From NCBI GenBank assembly GCA_030272155.1, contig CP126196.1, positions 2,666,001-2,730,000 of the forward strand: DNA of 64,000 nt, in the 5' to 3' direction. The position numbers and the translations under genes were made by a program. This document shows, piece by piece, positions 10,235 through 22,933 of the stretch. The notes under the pieces were generated by a model that made no database searches, had not been told where the DNA came from, and saw only the letters and a program-made list of their open reading frames with translations. The stretch's first letter is position 1; every line of letters begins with the position of its first letter. Source of the DNA: Tetradesmus obliquus. Taxonomy: Eukaryota; Chlorophyta; Chlorophyceae; Sphaeropleales; Scenedesmaceae.

Positions 10235-12199
10235 TCACTCCGTAGGCTCGCTTGCAGCCTGCAGTGACTGCAACGGCGCGGAAGGTGCACCCACGAGCAC
10301 TTGCGCCCCAGCATCACCACTGACATCAGCCGGCATCCTGATGCTGCTGCGCCTGCCCACCACCCCCCTGGCAGCAGCCAGCTCAGCCAGCCGCTCAGTA
10401 ACCACACCTGTATCAGCAGCGCCAGTGTTGTCACTAGTAACATTAGCATCGTCAGTACTGTTGACAGCGCTGCTGCCGCTGCTGCTATTGCTGTTGTTCT
10501 TTGCACGGCCAAAGAGTGCCGGCTGAATGACGCGGCGCCAGATACGTATGGACTGACCCACTGCCTTCTTCTCTAGTGACCCGAATGCCAGGCTGTATGC
10601 AGCTGCAACAAAGCAGCCGCCGCCAATGACGTTGCCGAGGGTGCACGCAAGCAGGTTGTTGACAATGAAGGGCGGCAGTGGGGGCCCGCCAAGCTTCAGC
10701 GCCAGCTGGTAGACGAAGGAATTGTCGATGCAGTGCTCCAAGCCCTGCAGGCAGCAGCAGCAAATATTTGTCAAAACAGCAGGCACATCGCCTTGATAGC
10801 ACCCCATTTGGTTGTATTGGGAAGAGGTGCATCAGATGCTCTCTGCTCTGCCATTACTTTGGCTTGCGGCCAGAAGGGTGCCTGGTGTTTGAGGGGAACA
10901 GACTGGCAGCTCAACAATGGAAGTGCAACATCTGGCACAGCTGCATACATGCATGACTCAAAAACTGTTCTGCAGCAGCTCACCATGGTTACGTATGCAG
11001 ACACGGGGAACATCACTGCCAGCAGCTTCCCGGTGACGTCCTGCGCTGCAGTGGCCTGCCACACAGCCATGCACAGCAGCCAGTTGCCCAGCACGCCTTT
11101 GACCAGCGTTGACCGGAAGCTGCCGCTGCCAGCCAGCTTTCCTGCAAGCTCCACTGAGAAGTGCTTGCGGTGCAGGAACACGTCTCCTGCAGCCATGAAC
11201 TGCGCCACCAGCAAGCAGCCTGCACATAAACACAGCAGTACATGCAGGCAGACGTGCATGGCAGACGATGCCAGCAGCAGTGTATACCTGAAACGCCACT
11301 GAGCAAAACGGCATGATGATATGCCTGTCAAGCTGCTTGAAACTGTTGTTCCTGCAGGGCACGCTGACTAAGCACTGCCAGTTGCAATCAAAGTGCACAG
11401 GCAGCAGTTGCATCCCGAAGCTGCAGCTGTATGCCATCATACGCTCATAGCATACACTTGCCAAAACTCATACCTTGCATGTGCATCAATTGCATGTCGC
11501 TTGTTGCTTGGCCAGCTCACCTGCTATGTTGGCAAAGTACGACAGCAGCAACAGCTGCAGGGATCGCACGCAGCTGGCCTTGCGCTCAAGTTTTGCTGCA
11601 CCCATGTACGCCACGTTGCTTGTGAACAAGCTTGCGCCGTTGATGAGGCACAAGGCGAGCCCCATGGGCATGCCAAAGGCCCCAAACAGAAGGTTGAAGA
11701 TGCCAGGGTTTGCTGCGCGGTATGCAGGGCTCAGCTGCAGGATAGCAGAAAAGAGATACATGGCGGCAGCATCAGCATCAGAGATGCTGGAAAAGGGGAA
11801 TCAAGGCTGTGGCAAGCAGCGCAGTATGCAGCCAGCTGGATTTGCATCATGACAGCAGCAGCAATGACAGTGCCAGTGTCGGAGTGCATGGCTCCAAGGA
11901 CCTCTCACAGCCAGACTGAGACACCTGCTGCAACATTCACAAGACACCAGCCGCAAAGCTGTCCAGCTTGCAGGATTCTTGCAGGCAATCCCCTAGGGAG
12001 CATGCTGACAAGGGCTTATCCAAAGCACTTGACAAGCACTTGCTGTGCAACAACGTGCTTTGTATATGCAGACCGCAAGCACCATCATAGCTTGTCACAT
12101 GGCACCCACCTGCCCTGCCGCAATCATGCAGGTGGCATACCCAAGTGAGATGAACACGCCAGCCATCAAGCCCAGCACTGCCTCACGCAGCAGCGAGCC
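10235..12199 (-). CDS. NAR1: Formate/nitrite transporter (NAR1-like), 5' end missing
   Basis: A polytopic membrane channel of the FNT family, which moves nitrite or formate. In green algae the NAR1 members carry nitrite to the plastid or take it up. Four exons agree in phase: 12199-12110, 11734-11521, 11219-10984 and 10744-10235, giving 349 residues plus an unresolved N-terminus. Family landmarks are GVFISLGYATCMIA (helix 1), NPGIFNLLFGAFGMPMGL followed by GASLFTSN (helix 2 and the Omega loop), GVLGNWLLCMAVW, then GLEHCIDNSFVY, and LACTLGNVIGGGCFVAAAY, the characteristic GNxIGG motif of the last helix. A hydrophilic Ser/Asn-rich tail of ~100 residues follows the last helix. The first exon shown starts at an acceptor, so the start codon lies upstream of 12199; I found no convincing N-terminal exon. 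Which NAR1 subtype it is cannot be told here. Confidence 0.88.
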
Positions 12200-13591
12200 C
12201 TGCAGCTTGCAGGATCCTGCAGCACAGCAGCACCGCCAGCAGCAGCACAGCCAGCAGCAGCACAACCACAGGTGTACGAGTTGATTTAATTTGTGCAGGT
12301 GCAGTCACAGGCTGTTAGGGTGACTACCGTTTAGTTGCTGCGGTGTCCTGCAGCTGCATCGTTCCTGCAAGCAGCTCAATGGCACGGGACATCAAATGCA
12401 GCCTGCTAGCAGTACGTAGCGCTACATGGCAACCCTGCAAGCAAGAAGCCAACAAGATTGTCAAGATTTAAGCTCTGTTTCACAAAAGGCTTCCAAAACT
12501 CATGGTAGGCAAGATTTCTTGTAGCATCACAAGCACTGTTGCACACCAGGCGTCTGCACAGCCACAGGAGCAAGTGCCTAGACGAAACAGCGCCACAGTC
12601 TGTGACAGCGCCATAACACGTCATCATTGAGACATGGGCAGGCATCTCATGGTTTGCGATTCTCAGCTACTGTTTCAACAATCTGTATCACCACTGAGCA
12701 GGTTGTGCTCCTGTGCAGTGTGCGCAACAGGTAAAGCTCACACCGCACTAAGGCAATTACCTTCCTTCGCCACTTGCTTGTAAACCTCCTGGGGCAGCAG
12801 GTAGCCTCGCCTGTAGGCATGGCTGTGTGTTCTATGAACATGCTTGTGAGCTGTAGGGGCCAAGTTGCTGCCAGCAATGTTGCTATGCCGCAGCTGACTT
12901 TCATGTGCCATGGGGCACGATGTGTGCATCTGCGTGTCTGTTTGCTGTCGCTGCTGTCCAAAGTGTAGAACGCAGCATCAAGCAGCAGATTTGCAAGCAA
13001 CATACATTCAATGACAGAGGAGGCAGTTTGGGCAGCTGGATAGGATTGGGGCAGCTGGCTGGATAGGATTGCTGGTCAGTTGCTTTGGGCGTGTGCGCCG
13101 CTGCAGCTAAGTGCCAGCGAACGAAGCAGGAGCTACTGCTGACTGTACCTTTCAGAGTCAGGCAGAGCAACTCAATCGCCTTTTATTGGAAACCATTCGT
13201 GCAGAGTTGTTCCTCTCACGGGTATACTTGCTCTACAAGCATAGACTGCCTGGTAGCTGTGGGAAGCGCCTTCTTTCGAGCACTCGACAAGATGGCAACA
13301 CGCGAGGCTTGAAACGTTACAAGAATAGCTGTCATTCTAAAATGTTCGTGCAATTTTTTCGTCGATGAAGCAACCCGCCTCCTGAGCTAGACTAGGGTTT
13401 TCATCCCAACATGACCGTTTGATCCCGTACATGCAAGTGCACAACCCTTGCGAATACCAGCTAAAACAGTCATCTTACAAGCAGATAACTGCTGTCGCAC
13501 AAAGCCCACCTTCTGCTACTCTGCGGCCTGCTCGCCTGAGCGCTGGGTGCCAGCTGCCACTCCCTCCTGCTGTGCAATCAATAGCACTGCA
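12200..13591. other. Intergenic region, probably with the transporter's first exon
   Basis: No supportable gene. The missing N-terminal exon and promoter of the minus-strand FNT gene should lie here. A short direct repeat (GCAGCTGGATAGGATT and variants) lies at about 13030-13072. The 3' end of the next minus-strand gene begins at 13592. Confidence 0.45.
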
Positions 13592-13879
13592 TCACGCCAT
13601 TCTGGCAGGGACGGCAGCCTCCTCAACTTGATCCAACTGCTCTGAAAGCTGCCCTACCTGCAACCCCAAACGTTCTGCAGCAAGTGGCGGTGCTGCTGCT
13701 GCTGCTGCTGTTGCTGGCTGCTGAGCCAGCCCAGCCATGGCTTTGAGCACTGCTGCCATCTGCTCTTGATTGCCGCGCTTGCACCACAGCCTCAGCCAGC
13801 CATACAGCATCTGCAGCTGCAGCGCAGCCAAAGCAGTTGCACTTGATGTGGAACCTGTTGCCAACTCATCTGTCGGCCC

Positions 13880-13923
<44 letters not shown>

Positions 13924-16900
13924 CTCCAGTGAAGTTTGCTGTGCCTGCTTCTGCTGCAGCTGCTGCTGCTGCCAACGGCACTGCTGGCTCACTGACTGCA
14001 GGCTCCGGTTCCGGCTGTGCAGTTGCAGTATCACAACCCCAAACCGCAGCATCAAACACCCGCTGAATTGCAGCCACCTGTGCTGCGTTAATCCTGCTCC
14101 CGAGCTTCCCAGCCACGTGTGCAGCTGCAGCTGCCATGCTCTGCAGGCCCTCTGCAGGTGCCTCAGGCAGCAGCTGCAGCAGCAGATCAGTGCCTAGCTG
14201 CTGCTGCTGCTGCACGCATCCTTCTGCTTGCGCTGCCCTGCCAAGTGCGTGCTGCACAGCAGCACCCCTGCCCCTGCCATGGCTGTTCATCCTGCCCCTA
14301 CCCCTGGGCCTGCCCCTGCCACGCTTAGCCACACCAGGCACGCCAACAGCAGCACCAGCAGCACCAGCAGCCATGCCTGTGCCACCAGCTGCCTTGACAC
14401 CAGCACCAGCAGCATCAGCAGCATCAGCAGCAGCAGCAGCAGGAGAGGAACCCGGTTTATGCTGCGCAGGGGCTGCAGCTGGCGGCGGCAGCGATGCCCC
14501 TGGCCGCTGCCGCTGCTGCAGCTGCTTCGTCTCAAAGTACAGCCGTATGGTGTGCTGGCTGTGCTTGGCCATACCCACCACATGGCAGCACAGGTACTGC
14601 TTCAGCGTGCCGGTGCGGTTCCCTACACACAAACAGCAGCAGCAGCGGCAGCAGCAGCGTGATGACTTAGCAGCAGCAGCAGCAGCAGGAGAAAAAGCTT
14701 GAGGCATGGCGCACGTTGATGTCGTGTTCCTGTTCCGGCAATGACTTGTCAGTGCCAGAGGCATGTGCAGCAGAGGCATGTGCAGCAGAGGCATGTGCAG
14801 CAGAGGCATGTGCAGCAGACGCATGTGCAGCAGAGGCATGTGCAGCAGAGGCATGTGCAGCAGAGGCATGTGCAGCAGAGGCATGTGCAGCAGAGGCATG
14901 TGCAGCAGAGGCATGTGCAGCAGAGGCATTGTTGAGATTGTGATGGAGCCAGGTGCATGTGAACTCTGTGGAGCACAGGCAGCCATCCTCGCTTGATGAA
15001 TGAACGAATGAGCTCGCCACCCACGTAAGTTAAGGGAGGGGGTATCCTCGCTTATGCTGGCGGTGCAACATGTACGTTACAAAGCGGCAACACTGTAAAA
15101 AGCAGCAAGCGACAAGCGGCAAAGCCCACCCTCTGTCCTCATGATGAGGTACTGGTTGCCTGCGCCCACCAGCTTCAGCGCACACGGCTGGCTGCCAGGC
15201 TGCTGCACGCCATCCCTGATCGCAGCAGCGGCAGCAGCAACAACAACAAGGAAATCTCAGTGCCCTGATGTTGGATGTGCGTACAACGGATCTAAAGTCC
15301 AACCGCCAAGTGTTCAGGTACGTGTCTGCAGCATGTACAATAAGGTAAATGTGCCGCAGGAGCATCTGACAGAGTTTTACACAAAGCTGCAAGATGACTC
15401 CCTGCCACCCTGCTGGGCAACACATGGCTACACATCAGCCGGGCAGCTGCCAGCAGCAATTGGGAAGCACCAGCACGCCGCACATTGCAAGCGTTATCCT
15501 GCAGGCATTAACATATGTGCACTACAAGCATCATCCTGCAAGCGTCAGGACCCAGTCAAGCCCCCGCAGCCCACATGAACACCACCACCTCCACGCGCTA
15601 GCACTACCACTACCGGCACCACTACCAGCACCTCCAAAAGCCACACTCCCCGCAGCCCACCTGACCACCACCACAGGCTAGCACTACCACTACCAGCACC
15701 ACTACCATCACCTCCAAAGGCCACACTCCCCCCCCCCCCCCCCCCGCGCAGCCCACCTGAACACCACCACCTCCACAGGCTGCAGCACTGGCGTGCCGCC
15801 AGCCGCCGGCGGCTGCAGGCCCAGCTCCTGGCTGCAGAAGTGGCGGCTGACTGTGACGGTGGCGCTGCTGCCGCCCAGCCACTGGTTCTGCAAGAGTAGC
15901 GGTGGGGAATGTGGCGTCAAGAAGTGGACAGAGTATGCGGCACAGGGAGCACCGGCAGGAGCGCAGTATGCAAAAGTGATGATAGGTGGTTGAGGCAGGC
16001 TAGTGTGGTTGCCAGAGAGCAATGTTGAAGCAGTCGTGATGCCTGTGTCAGACGTGGGTCAGCCTACTGCAAGCACCGGCAGTCACCGTATGCCAGCTGT
16101 GCACAGTCAGCTGTCATGCTGTGAGGTACGTGTTAAGCTCAGCACACTGACCAGGCAGCTGTGCTGAAAGGGTGTTTCTCTGCACTTTGTCTGCAGTTGG
16201 TCACCTCACCTTGACCCATATCCAAATGCCGTCAGCGGCCTCGTAAGATATGCTGTGCTTGGCGCTCTGCGGTGATGCTGATGCAGCGCGCAACCCAGCC
16301 GGAGACACTGCTGCAGTGCCTGCATCTGCACCAGCTGCATCTGCAACTGCTACAGAAAGTGCCGGCTTCACTTTTGGGGGCTGCTGCTGCCGCTGCACTG
16401 GGGGCGAACCGTGCTCTGCCAGATCTGGCGCCTCCTCCTGTGCCTGCTCTGCTTTGTCCGTATGATGCAGGTCAAGCAGTGGTTGAGTTTCGAGCTGCTG
16501 CTGCTGCTGCTGCTCTTGCGCAGCATACAGCTTCTCGAGCAGCTCCTGCTCTTCGCTGCCAGGCTCCGGCCGCTGCTGCTGCTGCAGCTGCTGCAGCTGA
16601 GGCAATGGCTGCGGCGCGGTCCCCCACAGCTCCTGCTCCTGCTTTACGTATAGCTCCTCCAACAGTTGCTGCTCATCCAACCCCGCAGGCATCTTCTGCT
16701 GCTGCTGCTGCTGCAGTCGTTGCTGCGCTGCTGCTGCTGCTGCTGCTGCTGGAGGCTGTGCTGTGTGACCAATCTTCCGGCGCTTTGCTGCTGCCACCAC
16801 GCCCTGCTGCAGCTGCCGCGCCCGAGCATACCACGCTGCACTACACGCAGCAGCAGCAGCGGCTTGTGTGTCTGAGGCGGCTGCCAGGGCATCTTTCATC

Positions 16901-19900
16901 AGAGCTGCTAGCTCCTGGCTGACACGCGGCCTCACACCAGCACGCGCTGCACTGCCAGCGCCCCGCGCTGCTGCTGCTGCTGCTGGTGGGGTAGCTCCTC
17001 CAGTCATTTTTATTGCAAGAGGTGCGCCTTCTTTGCTGGCCGCCGGCCCCGGCAGTTTACGCATCACTGCTGCTGCTGCTGCTGCTGCTGGTTTGGTGCT
17101 GCTGCTTGGTGCGTGGCGGCTTCCTGCTGCTGCACTATGCAGCAGCGAGTGCAGCTCCCTGCTGCCGCGCTTGCTGCGCTGGATGGCAGCAGCAGCAGCA
17201 CGCTTTGTGCTGCTGCTGGCAGCAGCAGCAGGCCGCCTCAATAGAGGCACATGCGGCAATCCCGCTGCTGCTGCTGCTGCTGCTGCCGAGGTGTTGGATT
17301 GTGGCCTGGCCTTGGGTACTGCAGCAGCACCAAGCAGAGCATGGAGCTCTCGGCTGCCTCGCTTTGCTGCATGGAGAGGCACTGCAGCTGCCCTGGTAGC
17401 ACCTCCTGCAGCGGCTAGGGGAATGGGTGACGCATCCGGCTGCAGTTGAGCTGCTGCTGCTGCTGCATCATTTCCAGCTGGTGCCTTTGTTGCTGCTGCT
17501 GCTGGTAATGCTGGTGATTTGCTGCTGCTCTGTGCCCTGCTGCCAGTCAGCAGCCAGCCGCCCAGCAGGGCACCCAGCTCCCTGCTGCCTCTCGTGATGC
17601 GCTCAGCGCTACCTACACCTGTTTCTTGACTGCTGTTAGCAGCTGCCGGCTGCTTACAAAGACTAGCCTGTTGCGATCCTGCTGCTGCTGCAGCTGGTGC
17701 AGGTGCTGCTGCTGCTGCTGCTTCGCTGCTTGCCAGTGCCTTGCCTCTAGCCAGCAGCCAACCACCCAGCAGCGCCCCTAACTCCCTGCTGCCTCGCTTT
17801 TTTGGCTCAGCAGCAGCAGCAGCTGCTGCTGCAGGAGCCCCTTCAGGTGCTGGCCCCTTGAAGGGTGCTTTCCCTGATGCTGCTGCTGATGCTGGTGGTG
17901 GTGGTGGTCTTGTCGCAGCTGACTGGGTCAGGCGCCTGCTGCCGTTGCCGGCAGCAGCAGCAGCTGATGCAGGGCTGCTGCTCAGCAGGGCCCGTATCTC
18001 CCTACTCAGCTCCTTCTTAGGCTGCTGCTTGAAACTGCCCTCACCACCAGCAGCAGCAGATGCAGCACCAGGTGCTTGCGCAGCAAGATTTCTGACTGTT
18101 TCTGCTGCTGCTGCGCCACTGCCAGTGGGCTTGCTACTGCTTGCTTTCAGCAGCGCTCCCAGCTCCCTGCTGAGGCCTGGCTTGCGTGCAGGGCCACTGG
18201 CAGCTGCTGCTGCTGCTGTTGCTGCTGCTGCCGCATTAGGCCCGCTGCCACCTGCTGCTGTTTTGTTAGCTACTTGAGGTGGTTTCAGAACAGGGTGACC
18301 TCTGCTGCTGCCACTGGCAGCTGCAGCATGCCCCCACAAAGCCTTAAGCTCTCTGCTCACGCGCTGCTGCTGGTGCACAGCTGATGCTCCAGCTCCCGCC
18401 TGCTTGCCTGCTGCTGCTGCTGCTCTAGATACAGCTGCCGCAACCACAGCTTTTGCAGCAGTAGCCGAAGCTGCGTTTTTGCCACCCATGCGCTGCTGCT
18501 GCTCCTGCTTGGCGCGCTTTTGCTGCTGCACAAGAGGCAGCAATGAGTCCAGCTCCCTGCTGCGCTTCTGTACTGTCTGCGTTTTGGGCGCAGATGGCGC
18601 AGTTGTTGCTGCTGCTGCTGACTGCACCCGCTGCTGCTGCTGCTGCTGCTGTGCAGGTGGCAGCAGCCGCTGCAGCTCCCTGCTGCGCTTTTGCACAGCT
18701 GTGCCAGCTGCAGTCCCTTTTCCGGCAGCAGCAGCTGCTGCAGCAGCAGGTGTTGCTGCTGCTGCTGCTGGGGCACCATCAGCTGTCACTTTTTCTGACA
18801 GGAAGATGTGAATGATGTCATTCCGCTTTGGCTCCTTGGCAATACCCACCAGGTACCAGCCTGCGTACGCATTGAACCTGTTGATGCCTGCAAGGGGCAG
18901 AGCAGTAATAGGCAGGTGTAGGGGAGTAGGCGTGCAAGCTGTGTTTAGGGCTGTTACATGCTGAATATGAGCCAACTTGCACAGCAGCCAGTGCAACTGT
19001 ACAGTAGATGTTGCGGCGTCGGTGTTTCATCAAATAAGCATTGGAGGTTAGCATGCCTGCCAATTGTCAGGAAGGCTGTTACATGCGGCAACTAAGCCAG
19101 CAATGCACAGCGTCCAGTGCAGCTGTGAACACGTGGTGCCGCACCTGTGGTCACCAGGTATGCATTGGATGCCTTTGCAACGCGCACATCAGCAGTGAAC
19201 CTGTCCGGCTGTTGCACGCCGTTGACATGCAGCACCACCTGCGAACAGCAGAAGCACACAAGTTGACAATCGACATAAATGCCAGCTGGTGCAGGACTGG
19301 GCTGTAGCCAGTGCATCATGTTCTTGTGAAGGGTTTTTGGTAGCAGATGGTTGCGGTTAGCAGCACATGTGTGGCCTGGCTCCCTCGAGGTTAGACCCTG
19401 AACAGTGCAACCCCATCCTGCAATGGTGTGTTGTTGTACAGCTGCTGGCTCAGCCGGCAGCCTGGCAAGGCAGCACTTGTTTAATCATTAATTTCCAAAT
19501 AGAATAATGTTGTGTATTAATGTAAGAGGCCATGCCACACAGTAGGGTGCCATGTGTGTGGCCCATACCACTAAAGCGCTGGGAGTCACCTGCACGTCTC
19601 GCAGTGCTGTAATGCCGCCAGCAGTGGCAGCTACGGCCGCCTGGCTGAGGCCGTACACCTCCACCAGCAGCCGTACTGGCAGCCTAACTTGTACTGATGA
19701 CGGCGGGAGCTTGACTGCCTGCAAGCAAGCAGGTGACCAGCAGCAAACGTTGCGTTGATGACAGATGGGCACTGCTGGCAGCTGGTGACTGGTGACTACT
19801 GGTTTGTGTGGTTGCGTTAGTCTGCAATGCTTTTAGGATGTTATATGGAGGCGGTGCCACCACCAGCATGGTGCCGGCAAGTGCTTGCATGTGCTTGTGG

Positions 19901-19957
19901 GTTTGGGACCAATGTTGTGCTGTGCTGCCACAAGGCTATAGCACGGGCGCCAAGCTC

Positions 19958-19991
<34 letters not shown>

Positions 19992-20116
19992 ATGCGGCTT
20001 GAGATACACCTAATAACATAGGTATGGGATATGCTGTTGACGTTGGTACTTACTCTCTCGCAGTAGATTAGTCCATTCCTGATGGGGTAGCTGCTGCTGC
20101 TGCTGTTGCTGGCCAT
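13592..20116 (-). CDS. Two-unit B3-like protein with ten SREL motifs and an AT-hook
   Basis: Seven exons: 20116-20054, 19718-19590, 19238-19145, 18887-16210, 15887-15757, 15215-15130 and 14622-13592. Phases all agree and the total is 1403 residues. Unit 1 (about residues 10-135) contains VQVRLPVRLLVEVYGL, LHVNGVQQPDRFTADVRV, then NAYAGWYLVGIAK and IHIFLSEK. Unit 2 (about 980-1095) contains ATVTVSRHFCSQELGL, DGVQQPGSQPCALKLVG, CCHVVGMAK and TIRLYFE. Both share the DGVQQP/NGVQQP segment and a phase-1 intron before the VG strand, so they are duplicates of one domain, which I tentatively liken to B3. Between them lie ten SREL-x-ALL motifs in Ala-rich linkers, then DEQQLLEELYVKQEQE and EEQELLEKLYAAQEQQ. 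An AT-hook (KRGRGRPRGRGR, near residue 1165) supports DNA binding. Predicted nuclear regulator; no specific target can be inferred. Confidence 0.75.
14761..14925. repeat. 15-bp minisatellite, 11 copies
   Basis: Eleven head-to-tail copies of GCATGTGCAGCAGAG. The fourth copy differs in the last base (C for G), and a partial twelfth follows. The array lies in the intron between exons 15215-15130 and 14622-13592 of the B3-like gene. It is open in several frames, which explains apparent Cys- or His/Ala-repeat proteins. Confidence 0.95.
15565..15780 (-). repeat. Donor-side exon echoes plus an 18-base C/G homopolymer
   Basis: The end of exon 15887-15757 (sense GTGGAGGTGGTGGTGTTCAG, then GTGGGC) is echoed twice farther into the intron, near 15653-15678 and 15565-15590. 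Between the true donor and the first echo is an unbroken run of 18 C at 15728-15745, that is G18 in the transcript, starting about a dozen bases past the 5' splice site. Confidence 0.85.
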
Positions 20117-20912
20117 GTCAGCAACGCGTACAGCACCAGCGAAGCCTGGAAACCGTTGTCACGGCTACGAATAACAATCTTCAACTGTGACGACTTCGTT
20201 CATCATTCTATTCTCTTGCTGTTTTCCATCCCTGCCAGGTGACTCGGGTCACTCCGGTGGGATCAGCTCCCCTTTTCGATATTGGATTCGTCTGGATGAA
20301 AAAACATAACTTTTTTTAGTATCAATGATAGCTAGCAGTACATTGGACACGGAACAACAAGCATTCCTCACTGCTGCGACCTAAACTGCTAACACGGCAT
20401 ACAATGCCTACCGGGCACTGGACTGAGCCCAGCTCAGATACAGCGTGGCAACATATATTTCCTTTAAGTTTTGTTTGTGATTGCTTGCAGATCGTGGTGC
20501 TGTCATCAGCAGCAGACTGTGCAAGAGGCGAAGCAAAAACACAGGAAAGCCAGGCACATGCAGCCCTGGTTGGCTGCCAATCACTAAGTAATTACTTCTT
20601 TGGAGCCGACTTTAGTATCCAGGTTACGGTGCAACGAGTTTCGGGGATGACATCAGCAGTCATGACACCAGCAGTATGAGGCTGGACAGTTGCAACCACC
20701 TATAGGGTCCCACCTCTACCAACAAGTTTGCAGGTGGGCACGACTGAGCGCTAGCCAACAGAAACAGCAACAGAACACAAGTGTGCTGTAGCCCTTGGAG
20801 CAAGGAAACCCATGCTGCAAACCGTAACGGTGCAGGTGCTGTGCAGCATAACAGGCACGCTGGCAAGAGCCGCGCAACAACAGCGTGTGCCTGCCAGTGG
20901 CCAGCTGCAGCC
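20117..20912. other. Divergent intergenic region
   Basis: About 0.8 kb separates the starts of the minus-strand B3-like gene (ATG at 20116) and the plus-strand arabinosyltransferase (ATG at 20913). It should contain both promoters and 5'UTRs. I see no certain TATA box or other defined element. Confidence 0.5.
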
Positions 20913-22897
20913 ATGGATGACAGCACGGGCAAGGGCAAGATGTTCAGCATGCGGGAGCGCCACCAGGTGAGCATATGATGCTGCAAGCAGCACACCGGAA
21001 GCTGTCCTGCAGGCCTGAAGCTAGTGCTGTGTTGCAGACATGCTCTGGCAGTTCGCAGTGCAGCTGATGGTGTGCAAGATGTTCAGCATGCGGGAACGCC
21101 ACCAGGTGGTCATGTTTTGCTGCTGCAGCCAGTACTTTGCTGCAGACCAGCAGCTGGTGCTTTGTTGCTGACATGCTGTGGCAGCGCAGCTTATATTTAA
21201 CAAAGCTGAATATTCTGCTCCGGCTTGCCAATAGCTTGCTTGCTATTTCAAGTATTGTGATTGTCATCTCTCCCCGGGCGTAACGGGCAAAAGAAGGTTT
21301 GTCTTGACAGGGTATGCAGCTGTGCTGCCTTCTGTCAAGCAACTGCCGTCTGTCCTGCAACCGCTCACACCCCCTGCGCACAGGTGCTGCTGTCTCTACG
21401 TGCAGTGGGCATGTGTGCTGGCTTCATCATCTCAGAGCCTAGCCTGCTAGTTGTATTCTGCAAATGCCAACACATCAGGTGTTGCGTGCGTGCGTGCAGG
21501 TGCTGCTGTCGCTGTTTGCAGTGGGCATGTGTGCCGGCGTCATCATCTCAGAGCGGCTCTACATCAGCAGCAATAGGGAGGACATCCTGCGAGGCACAGC
21601 GCTGCCAAACAAGCCCCGCAGCGCCAGGTCAGCAGCAGCGCCGCTTGCAGGAAACGCCCCGGCGGGCGCCAGGTCAGCGGCCCAGCTTGCAGGAAACGCG
21701 GCGGCAGCGGCAGCAGCAGCAGTAGTCTACCCAAAGGATGCGCAGATGCAGGCGCTGGAGCAGTACCTTTTGAAAATTGCGCCGAGCAGGGAGGTGTTAG
21801 TTGGCGTTTCGAATGTGAACCCGCTGCGGGAAGGCATGCTGGGCACGTTTTTGAAAGGCGTGCAGCAGGCGGGAGTTTCAAACTACCTGGTGGTGGCGCT
21901 GGATGAGGAGACTGAGCGGGAGCTCAAGTTTCAAAACATCAACGTGTTCTACATGCCGATGCAGGTAGGTGTGGCAGGAGGTGTGCGGCGATCGAAGAGT
22001 GCATGTAGATCAGTGCACTGCAGCAAGCGCATCAGCTATAGGTTTCTGCCTGGCTCATGACAACCTGCGCCAGCAACTACAGCAGCACGCACAGCAGTAG
22101 CTACACCAGGCTGTACGCGCATGCGCCGTTATCAACCCGTCCTTAGCAGCTGTTGGGGTATGCAGTGCAGGTGCCACCTGCATGCCCATCAGCCCTTAGA
22201 TGCCAGCTGCATAGCAACGCTGCTGCTGCTATCACCATATTGCGCGCCAGCTGTACCCCACTTTGTGCCTCTGTGCTGCCGCCTCCGCTGCTGCTGCTCC
22301 TGCTGCTCCTGCTGCTCCTGCTGCTCCTGCTGCTGCTGTAGATCAGCAAGAGCCAGGCCGACACCGGCGCCAACCACGCGGTGTCTGCGCTCAAGTTTGG
22401 CATCCTGAAGAAGTTCCTGCAGCTGGGCTGGGCGGTGCTGCTGAGCGACATCGATATCTGCGTGCTGCAGGACCCCTTCAAGCACCTGTACAGGTGGGTG
22501 GGACAGAGGCTTATGAAGTTTGTACAATCACCAGGTGGCTGGCTGCCTGTGTGTTTGTTGCAAACTGCATGCGGAGGCATGCTGCAGGATCCTTCAAGCA
22601 CCTGTACAGGTGGGAAGGTTGGCACAGGTTGGGGAAGAGGTTGCTTTTGTGGCTGGAGGTTGATTGTGATTGCTGCAGGACCCCTTCAAGCACCTGTACA
22701 GGTGGGAGGGACAGCGGCTAGCAGAGGACTATTGCTGGCTGGCTGTTGACAGCTTGCGGTTGAGTTCCTACAAGCATTGGCGGGGTTTAAAGGTTGGGGA
22801 TTAAAGGTTGCGCAGCTGTGCCTCGTGTGTGTTTTGCCAGCCCCTAGTACAAGAATTGGCCATGATGGTTGTGTCTGCCTGATTTATCTTGCCAATG

Positions 22898-22933
<36 letters not shown>

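Noticed and set aside
12406-13003. First exon of the FNT transporter from the short minus-strand frames
   Set aside because: Neither frame resembles an FNT N-terminus and no donor/acceptor pair in the right phase was convincing.
14716-15024. Repeat-rich frames on both strands (Cys- or Ala-repeat proteins), also CRISPR-like in appearance
   Set aside because: They are translations of the 15-bp intronic minisatellite. Copies are contiguous without spacers, so this is not a CRISPR array.
16201-18996. Stand-alone 931-residue gene
   Set aside because: It is the fourth exon of the seven-exon B3-like gene. The stop at 16201 lies just past a good donor (AAG|GTGAGG), and the flanking exons join in phase.
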